A stretch of DNA of 13,518 nucleotides from assembly GCA_017999215.1 (NCBI GenBank), contig JAGOBQ010000055.1, positions 1-13,518 on the forward strand, given 5' to 3'. This document shows, in pieces, positions 7,129-13,518 of the stretch. The position numbers and the translations under genes were made by a program. The DNA comes from Thermoanaerobaculia bacterium. GTDB taxonomy: Bacteria; Acidobacteriota; Thermoanaerobaculia; UBA5066. Positions within the stretch are counted from its first letter, which is position 1, and each line of letters begins with the position of its first letter. The notes under the pieces are model-generated. The model was not told the origin of the DNA. It worked only from the letters and a program-made list of their open reading frames with translations, and made no database searches.

Positions 7129-7142
7129 TCAGCCAAGGTCAT
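7011..7142 (-). pseudogene. Truncated HEPN-like partner of a nucleotidyltransferase
   Basis: A 43-codon frame begins MTLAELENLARFAKLEAEPP and stops at 7011-7013. Its ATG lies 11 nt inside the end of the nucleotidyltransferase relic (GATGACCTTGGCTGAG), exactly the overlap typical of MNT-HEPN pairs, in which HEPN proteins often begin MTL-x-x-L with a K-L-x-A-x-P-P-S segment. The similarity ends after about 21 residues, and a full HEPN domain with its R-x4-6-H motif is absent. I read it as the stub of a lost HEPN gene. The family match is from memory and is not proved. Confidence 0.4.
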
Positions 7143-7161
7143 CGTCCCATCCGATCACGAA
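7127..7161 (-). repeat. 35-bp repeat, copy A: relic of a nucleotidyltransferase 3' end
   Basis: Read on the minus strand, this encodes FVIGWDDDLG followed by TGA at 7131-7129. It matches the end of the intact gene (FVIGGDDDLG, stop) at 8523-8557 at 32 of 35 bases. Identity stops abruptly on both sides. It begins 11 nt after the DUF1828 stop codon. Confidence 0.65.
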
Positions 7162-7172
7162 CGCGCGAACGG

Positions 7173-7952
7173 TCAGGCGGCCTCGGCCAGCAGGTCCGCG
7201 AACTCGTCGGGTCGCGACCAGCGAGCGATCGTCGACAGGCCCTCGACGAGCGAGAAGTCCTCAGCGGCCCAGACGTCGGCGGTGTCGTCGAAAAGCGAGA
7301 CGAACCGAAGCGCTTCCGGCCCGGCTGCGAGGTGGTTCAGGTCGTACCAGGCAGCCAGAACGTGTTCGCTAACGGACCGAGCAGCAGATCGTGTGCCAGT
7401 GCTCAGCACGTAGACGAGCGAGCTCCTGAGCGGCGCGCGGACGTGGAAGTCCGGGAACCAGGTTCGGCCCGAGCGGCCAGCGAGCTTGCTTCCTCTCTCG
7501 AACCGGAGGTTTCGCTCGATGAGGAAGTCCGATACCTCGTCGGCAATGGACTCCACCGAGCGAGTCCGGAAGGTGAACCACAGGTCCGCCACTCGCAGGG
7601 CAGCCTGCCCGACGCGCGTGATGACCGGCGCGATCGCGTCCCCCGGCCGAACCCGTGCGATGAGCATCCCGCGGTAGAACTCGACGCCGTGCGTGAGGCA
7701 GGTGTCCTCGATCAGGGCTCGCTGTTTCGGCGAACGTCGAGGTGACACCGACTGCATCCGGAGCCATCGGGTCGTCTCGCCGAGGTCGGAGACCGTGAGC
7801 GTCTCTGCGGAGCGCTGGCAGAAAAGGTCGATGTTGTCGCCGTCGGGATAAAGGAATGGCGTCCGAACGCGTTCGTAATCGCCGTGAGGCGAGCACTGGA
7901 AGAGTTCGCCTACGCCGGCCGTGATTTCTCTGCAGATCGACTGCTCGCTCAT
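7173..7952 (-). CDS. DUF1828/DUF1829 family protein
   Basis: 259 aa, cytoplasmic, with no signal or membrane segment. The N-terminal 67 residues contain the DUF1828 hallmark: RTPFLYPDGDNIDLFCQ near 30-46, then TLTVSDLGETTRWLR near 51-65. The C-terminal half, with ISxxVxxFL-like and DFHVR segments, fits DUF1829. The biochemical function of the family is unknown; it is often found in phage and mobile defence regions. The ATG at 7952 shares one base with the stop of the upstream gene (TGATG), so the two are translationally coupled. A longer start at 8045 would overlap that gene by 94 bp and has no support. The stop lies 11 nt before the 35-bp repeat copy A, at the edge of the putative inserted module. 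Confidence 0.75.
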   Translation of the reverse strand: MSEQSICREITAGVGELFQCSPHGDYERVRTPFLYPDGDNIDLFCQRSAETLTVSDLGETTRWLRMQSVSPRRSPKQRALIEDTCLTHGVEFYRGMLIARVRPGDAIAPVITRVGQAALRVADLWFTFRTRSVESIADEVSDFLIERNLRFERGSKLAGRSGRTWFPDFHVRAPLRSSLVYVLSTGTRSAARSVSEHVLAAWYDLNHLAAGPEALRFVSLFDDTADVWAAEDFSLVEGLSTIARWSRPDEFADLLAEAA

Positions 7953-8407
7953 CAGAACAGCTCCTGCTGCCGGACGGGAGGGGTGGCAAGCGTTCCGTTG
8001 TGCGTGATGCGCGCCTCGATGCAGAACTCGGTCCAGACGGCGCAAGGGTCATTCACGGGGGCCTGAATGTCAGATGGGACGTACGCCTCCTTGTCGCGAT
8101 AGCGCTGGGTCCATCTGTGCTTGTGCTTCTCTCCGACCTGGTTGCACTGAGGGTTGTGATGGTCCTTCCCGAGATCGAGGGCGTAGATGCGCCCCTCTGT
8201 CTTCAGGATGAGGGCAAACGTCAGCGTCCCCGCGTGAGCATTGATGCTGCCTCTGACGAACAGCGGCCAGCCCGAGCTCGACCGGACTTCGACTCTGAAC
8301 TCTGACGACGGGGAGTGATCCTCATCGTCCGCCCACGCAATATCGCCCTCGATGCGCTTCGTCCCATCGGTGAGGATCGCGTCCAGCTCGGTGTCTGAGA
8401 ACGGCAT
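7952..8407 (-). CDS. DUF6978-like hypothetical protein, coupled to the DUF1828 gene
   Basis: A 151-aa soluble protein. After an N-terminal FSDTELDAILTDGTKRIEG, a central region predicted as beta strands leads to a His-rich cluster, DLGKDHHNPQCNQ then GEKHKHRW, and a RYRDKEAYVPSD segment. The H-x-N-P / H-x-H / R-Y-x-D-K-x-A-Y-x-P order resembles the DUF6978 family found next to DUF1828 genes. This is recognition from memory, so the family name is tentative. The start is ATG 8407, with AGGGG 7 nt upstream; ATG 8431, eight codons earlier, has no ribosome site. The gene and its partner form a two-gene unit lying between the 35-bp repeats. The function is unknown; a toxin-antitoxin-like pair is one possibility. 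The clustered His and single Cys could bind a metal. Confidence 0.6.
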   Translation of the reverse strand: MPFSDTELDAILTDGTKRIEGDIAWADDEDHSPSSEFRVEVRSSSGWPLFVRGSINAHAGTLTFALILKTEGRIYALDLGKDHHNPQCNQVGEKHKHRWTQRYRDKEAYVPSDIQAPVNDPCAVWTEFCIEARITHNGTLATPPVRQQELF

Positions 8408-8470
8408 CTCGTAACCCCTCGCGGGTTTCATCTCGGCCGATCAGGGCCAGCTGCCTGAACTGACGCATGA

Positions 8471-8476
8471 ATCATA
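8471..8476 (-). promoter_or_regulatory. Possible -10 element before the DUF6978-like gene
   Basis: TATGAT on the minus strand lies 63 nt before the gene start, inside the 117-bp gap after the nucleotidyltransferase gene. The nine bases GTATGATTC also occur at the nucleotidyltransferase promoter. No good -35 lies 16-18 bp upstream. If real, the module has its own promoter. Confidence 0.25.
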
Positions 8477-8522
8477 CGCACGGTCGAGCGGAATCCGTCT
8501 CCTACCCGCCGCGGTCGGCATC

Positions 8523-8557
8523 GCTCAGCCGAGGTCATCGTCGCCTCCGATCACGAA
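8523..8557 (-). repeat. 35-bp repeat, copy B: end of the intact nucleotidyltransferase gene
   Basis: This covers the last codons (FVIGGDDDLG, TGA) plus two bases and matches copy A at 7127-7161 at 32 of 35 bases, 1396 bp apart. Downstream of this copy the internal ATG reads into MTSAERCRPRR and stops after 36 codons, so no HEPN gene follows here. Confidence 0.65.
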
Positions 8558-9133
8558 GATGCGGGGCTGCGAGGCGATGCGCGAGGCGAAGGAGTCGGGC
8601 TCGGCGCGGCGGAGCTGCCAGTCGGCGGGCGTCAGGACCGTCGGGTTGATCGAACGGGCGAGGACGGCCTCGGCGGCCTGGAGGGCGTCGAAGAGGTCGG
8701 AGTAGGCGAGCGTCTCCGAGAGGACGAGGAGGTCGATGTCGCTCGAGGCCGTCTCCGTCCTCTTCGCGATGGAACCGAAGACGAAGGCGGCCCGGATGCG
8801 CGGCTCGAAGGGTGCGAGCGCCCTGCGGATGGGCTCGACGAGCCCGACCGTCTTGACGACGAGCCCGTGCAGCTCGGCGAAGACCGGGCTGTTCTCTCTT
8901 GCCTGGTAATGCTTCTGGTTTCCCGTCCGCGTCACGGTCACGAGGCCCGAGTCGGCGAGGCGTTCGAGCTGCCGGTGGACAGCGCCCGTTCCACCGTGCG
9001 CGAGGCGAATCAGCTCGCCGCTCTGGAAGCGGCGCTCCGGCTGGCCGAACAGGAGGCCGAGGACGCGCTGCTGGACCGGCGTGAAGAGCGCATCCGCGAG
9101 GCCCTTCCGGGGTGGAGTCGAAACCCTTCCCAT
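8525..9133 (-). CDS. Winged-helix/nucleotidyltransferase fusion (MNT-type antitoxin family)
   Basis: 202 aa. The N-terminal wHTH (about residues 12-82, with LFTPVQQRVLGLLFGQPERR and HYQAR as the wing end) would bind DNA. The C-terminal nucleotidyltransferase has the signature FVFGSIAKRTETASSDIDLL near 118-137: G-S, then D-x-D. The third acidic residue usual in active polymerase-beta folds is not evident (NPTVLTPADW occupies that region). Proteins of this form pair with HEPN ribonuclease toxins and can AMPylate them as antitoxins. Here the HEPN gene is missing downstream. The start ATG 9133 is chosen because the apparent -10 TATGAT lies just upstream and would give a nearly leaderless mRNA. 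Upstream ATGs at 9148 and 9190 lie in or before the promoter and operator. It probably represses its own promoter. Confidence 0.8.
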   Translation of the reverse strand: MGRVSTPPRKGLADALFTPVQQRVLGLLFGQPERRFQSGELIRLAHGGTGAVHRQLERLADSGLVTVTRTGNQKHYQARENSPVFAELHGLVVKTVGLVEPIRRALAPFEPRIRAAFVFGSIAKRTETASSDIDLLVLSETLAYSDLFDALQAAEAVLARSINPTVLTPADWQLRRAEPDSFASRIASQPRIFVIGGDDDLG

Positions 9134-9162
9134 TTCGGGAAGAATCATACCCGAATCGGGAA
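9127..9162 (-). promoter_or_regulatory. Tandem palindromic operator of the nucleotidyltransferase gene
   Basis: Two half-symmetric sites of the form T-W-CCC-N5-GGGAA lie at 9127-9141 (TTCCCATTTCGGGAA) and 9148-9162 (TACCCGAATCGGGAA), exactly 21 bp apart, two helical turns. The second contains the perfect palindrome CCCGAATCGGG. One site fills the -35/-10 spacer and the other covers the transcription start and start codon, the layout expected for autorepression by the wHTH protein encoded next to it. Confidence 0.6.
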
Positions 9163-9171
9163 CGATTTCAG
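9144..9171 (-). promoter_or_regulatory. Promoter of the nucleotidyltransferase gene
   Basis: Minus-strand TATGAT (9149-9144; 5/6 to consensus) is 16 bp from CTGAAA (9171-9166; 4/6). The expected transcription start is near 9137, only a few bases before ATG 9133, implying a leaderless or nearly leaderless message. Confidence 0.5.
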
Positions 9172-9215
9172 GCGCCAGGCGCGTGAGCATCGCTCTCGAG
9201 CCTCTCGCTCGACCC

Positions 9216-10157
9216 TCAGCTCACCTTGAGCGCCGATCGCAGCGACGCCGCCGCCTCCGCGTTCCGGACGAGGCCGTCCCGGGCGAGCAGCTTCTTCCAC
9301 CCGCGGCCGAGGCGCTTCGCGAGGGCATCCTGGCGGACCCGACGGTAGGCCGAAGGCATCTCGAGGTAGACGAACGTACCCGGTCGCGATCCCGCTCGGT
9401 GTTTCCGCAGGTGGATCACCTTCCCGGGCGGCGCGACGAGCGGGGAGCCGTCTCCTTCGTCCGTGATCTGGATGACGTCGTCGAACAGAGCCGGAAGGCG
9501 AGACCCGACGAGACGGTAGCTCTCGACCGTCGATGCTCGCTTCTTCCGCCGACGCTTCGCCTCGGCGAGGCCTGCCTCATGCGTCTTCTGGTCTTCCTCG
9601 GTCCACTCGATGAGTCTGAGCTGCGCCAGGCGGAGGGGAGAGTGCAGCGCCGCGACGCCCCTCGCCTTTCGCTTCGGCGTCCTCTTCCCACCCGGGATCA
9701 GCGGTTCACGGTAGAGCTTCTGAAGGACGGCGAGAGCCCTCGGCCCGAGCTCCTCCCGGCAGTGGTCGTTGATGAACTCGCGCGCCGCCGAGACCGCACC
9801 GGCGTCAGACGTCTCGAGGATCGCCTCGACGAGGCCGTCCTTCGAGTGCATCGAGGCGTTCGTCGAGCCGACGAAGGCCCGGCGTCCGACCACGAAGACC
9901 TTCGCGTGGAGGTTCCGGACGCTGAAGACCCGGACTCCCTTCCGATGAGCCGCAAGGAGGTCTTTCGGGCTCGTCTGGCCGCTCGACACGGCGTGCTCAC
10001 TCGCATCGACGACGAGACGGCTGCCCTTCGAAAGCGGGAGGAGCCGCCCGGCGCCCTTCCCGTAGTACGCGACCGCGGCGTGGACCGGGACGCGGGACTC
10101 GCGGACGGCGGCCGTAAGGTGTGTCCATGGACGGTCGAAGAGGAAGGTCGTCGTCAT
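9216..10157 (-). CDS. Phospholipase D-fold protein (single HKD motif), coupled to HsdS
   Basis: 313 aa. One H-x-K motif is present: H84-A-K86 in RNLHAKVFVVG, followed by GSTNAS at 97-102 and a conserved-looking E111. The Asp usually found five residues after the Lys is Gly91, as in divergent members. Single-HKD proteins such as Nuc and the BfiI nuclease domain work as dimers with one active site, so a phosphodiesterase or nuclease is more likely than a lipase here. The C-terminal half is basic (KRRRKKR near 201-207), consistent with nucleic-acid binding. There is no signal peptide. The ATG overlaps the hsdS stop by four bases (ATGA), so it is translated with the type I system and may act on the same DNA. 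Its substrate is unknown. Confidence 0.75.
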   Translation of the reverse strand: MTTTFLFDRPWTHLTAAVRESRVPVHAAVAYYGKGAGRLLPLSKGSRLVVDASEHAVSSGQTSPKDLLAAHRKGVRVFSVRNLHAKVFVVGRRAFVGSTNASMHSKDGLVEAILETSDAGAVSAAREFINDHCREELGPRALAVLQKLYREPLIPGGKRTPKRKARGVAALHSPLRLAQLRLIEWTEEDQKTHEAGLAEAKRRRKKRASTVESYRLVGSRLPALFDDVIQITDEGDGSPLVAPPGKVIHLRKHRAGSRPGTFVYLEMPSAYRRVRQDALAKRLGRGWKKLLARDGLVRNAEAAASLRSALKVS

Positions 10158-11581
10158 GCGTCAGCCTCGGACGGCGAGATGTCTTCCGCCAACTCGCCTG
10201 CTGCGTCGTCCTGTGCTTCCTCGATGGTCTCGGTTTCGTCGTTAACCTCGACATCCGGTGGTAGCGACGACTGAGCCGCCCGCACGTCCAGCCTGCCCGT
10301 GACAGCATCCGCGATGAGCCGTTCCTGAAACTCCTTGAGGAGCACGACTTCGCGCCTGATCGCGGCGATGGCCCGAGCAAGATCGGATGTTGCATGAGCG
10401 ATCTGCCGGACTACCTCCTGCTGCTCCGCGACGGGAGGAACCGGAATCGGCAGATCGCGCCACCGGTCCATGGGAAGCCGCTTCGTTCCATGCCCTGCTT
10501 CATCAATCATGGTCGTGAGCTCGTCTCGGGCCGCGACCAGGGCCAGTGCGAGGAAGTCGGCGTCAACGTCGGCGACCGGAAGAAGCGCCTTCATATCCTG
10601 GTTCACCGTCACAGGTCCCTCCGTGACGGCGATTGGAATCGTCCGAGCGAGGATCATTCCTCGAACCACCAGGAGGACCGCGGGTGCGGGGACCTCGGTC
10701 AGCGACGTGACGGAAAGGGCCTTGTGCGTGACGTGATCGATCGAGTCTTTGATCCGAGGCTGCTTCATGTCCTTTGGAGTGACCCAAGGGATGTCGCCTC
10801 CCCAGAGAGAACGATCCGCCATGCTCGGGGTCATGCCGCCCAACGGCCGAGCACACCGGCGGAGGGGTCTGACGTCCCAATGAGCGGGGACTCCGCCAAG
10901 CCAGCCGACGCCGCGTGGCACAAGACGGCGGGCAGGCCCGACGCCACGGGTGACCAGCTCGCGCACTACGGTCTTCGCCCTCTCTTCGAGGATCTCGATG
11001 AGCTTGCGTCTACTCCGGGCGTAACGTCGAGTCCGACGGTCGACGTGATCGAGGAAGCGAGTGATCGCGCGCTGTTCGTCAGGTGGGGGCGCCGGCACGG
11101 CGATCGAATAGAAGTCGTCCGTGTACAGTCGCCAGAATCCTTCAACAAGGCCCTTCGCCCTTGATCTGAGTTCCTGCCTCGACGCGTGAGACTTCAGCAG
11201 GTACTCGAAAAAGGGCGAGAGCGCCCTCGTGCAAAGAGGTCGGAGGACTGTGTAGTCGGGGCTCACGAGCCCTGGTTCGGACGCGCGCGCAAACACGCCG
11301 AGATGGGCCTTTAGTCGATTGAGCACGAGATCGTCTGCCTCGCAGACCTTCGCCCCAACATATGATTCTGAGACCAGCCGGCGCTCAGCCAGATCAGCGC
11401 TGCGAATCAGGCCGTGTCGCTGAGACATCGACAAGTGCGTCTCCGCTCCGGTCGCCGACCTGACGTCGACTTCTCGAAACAAATAGCGGGCGCGGAGCAC
11501 CTCCCAGTGCTCCGGCACCTTCCCCAGCCACGGCACCCCCGACTCCTTGTACGCCGGGTACGGCTTCAGGCCGTCGAGCAT
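10154..11581 (-). CDS. hsdS: Type I restriction-modification specificity subunit HsdS
   Basis: 475 aa with the usual two-fold layout. Target recognition domain 1 (about 14-165) begins SGVPWLGKVPEHWEV, and domain 2 (about 224-380) begins VGWLGGVPAHWDV. Each is followed by a conserved spacer helix: PPPDEQRAITRFLDHVDRR (165-183) and PPVAEQQEVVRQIAHA (382-397) through ERLIADAVTGRLDVR (420-434). Each recognition domain would read one half of a bipartite target that cannot be predicted here. An acidic tail of about 40 residues (435-475, rich in Asp/Glu) follows the normal end. The gene begins 1 nt after the DUF262 stop, with GAGG 9 nt upstream, and its stop overlaps the PLD gene. It is intact. Confidence 0.93.
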   Translation of the reverse strand: MLDGLKPYPAYKESGVPWLGKVPEHWEVLRARYLFREVDVRSATGAETHLSMSQRHGLIRSADLAERRLVSESYVGAKVCEADDLVLNRLKAHLGVFARASEPGLVSPDYTVLRPLCTRALSPFFEYLLKSHASRQELRSRAKGLVEGFWRLYTDDFYSIAVPAPPPDEQRAITRFLDHVDRRTRRYARSRRKLIEILEERAKTVVRELVTRGVGPARRLVPRGVGWLGGVPAHWDVRPLRRCARPLGGMTPSMADRSLWGGDIPWVTPKDMKQPRIKDSIDHVTHKALSVTSLTEVPAPAVLLVVRGMILARTIPIAVTEGPVTVNQDMKALLPVADVDADFLALALVAARDELTTMIDEAGHGTKRLPMDRWRDLPIPVPPVAEQQEVVRQIAHATSDLARAIAAIRREVVLLKEFQERLIADAVTGRLDVRAAQSSLPPDVEVNDETETIEEAQDDAAGELAEDISPSEADA

Positions 11582-11582
11582 C

Positions 11583-13379
<1,797 letters not shown>

Positions 13380-13382
13380 CGC

Positions 13383-13518
13383 TCAGAGGCCTTTTCCGAG
13401 GATCGACTCGAGGAGCCCCTCGGTCTCCTTCGTCACGGCGAGGATGTCGGCGCGGATCTCCTCGAGGGTCCGGAGCGGCTGCGGCTTGTAGAAGTAGCGG
13501 GTGAAGCTGACCTCGTAG
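13383..13518 (-). CDS. hsdM: C-terminal end of the type I DNA methyltransferase subunit HsdM (partial)
   Basis: The frame is open from the right edge to TGA at 13385-13383 and gives 44 residues: YEVSFTRYFYKPQPLRTLEE, then an IRADILAVTKETEGLLESIL helix. The FTRYFYKPQPLR-x-LEEI-x-ADI pattern is the standard end of HsdM N6-adenine methyltransferases, where the final helix contacts HsdS. The catalytic domain (NPPF motif) lies outside the window. It is the first gene of the island visible here, and the DUF262 gene starts 3 nt after its stop. Confidence 0.9.
   Translation of the reverse strand, partial: YEVSFTRYFYKPQPLRTLEEIRADILAVTKETEGLLESILGKGL

Noticed and set aside
8500..8525. A HEPN gene beginning at the ATG that overlaps the intact nucleotidyltransferase stop
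   Set aside because: The frame reads MTSAERCRPRRVGDG and stops after about 36 codons, with no HEPN-like segment.
9081..10274. A 397-codon plus-strand frame
   Set aside because: Antisense to the PLD-fold gene and part of the nucleotidyltransferase gene; no recognisable motif.

Overview
The window comes from a high-GC bacterium. The G+C-rich third codon positions, dense packing with ATGA and TGATG gene overlaps, and AGGAGG-type ribosome sites all point that way. No rRNA, tRNA or other phylogenetic marker is present, so the phylum cannot be fixed; an Acidobacteriota-, Gemmatimonadota- or Myxococcota-like genome is a guess from style only.

Left part (1-2370), ordinary chromosomal genes. The window opens with the last 29 codons of a probable secreted beta-rich protein (+). 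This converges on a histidine kinase with no recognisable sensor domain (-). The kinase is divergent, across about 40 bp, from an SPFH/band-7 membrane protein gene and a coupled small Arc-type ribbon-helix-helix gene (+). That operon ends at a 10-bp GC-rich hairpin.

Middle (2442-3800). A YcaQ/AlkX-type DNA glycosylase (-) keeps the Q-x-D catalytic motif. Just upstream of it is a 32-bp sequence that nearly repeats part of the SPFH gene, in the same reading frame, probably the remains of a second SPFH copy.

Right part (3803-13518), a defence island entirely on the minus strand. In transcription order: the C-terminus of HsdM, a DUF262/GmrSD-like nuclease-type protein, HsdS, a phospholipase-D-fold protein coupled to HsdS by ATGA, a winged-helix/nucleotidyltransferase (MNT-type) gene with its own apparent promoter and a two-site operator, a DUF6978-like gene, a DUF1828/DUF1829 gene, and HsdR. 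This is a type I restriction-modification locus in which hsdM, hsdS and hsdR are separated by five accessory genes.

Most notable is the segment 7011-8557. The nucleotidyltransferase gene normally sits immediately before a HEPN partner gene. Here the DUF6978-like/DUF1828 pair follows instead, and beyond that pair lies a second copy of the nucleotidyltransferase 3' end joined to a short reading frame that looks like the first residues of a HEPN partner. The two 35-bp copies (32/35 identical, spaced 1396 bp) bracket the pair like direct repeats. This suggests that a two-gene module was inserted at, or exchanged into, the MNT-HEPN junction and that the original HEPN gene was then lost.
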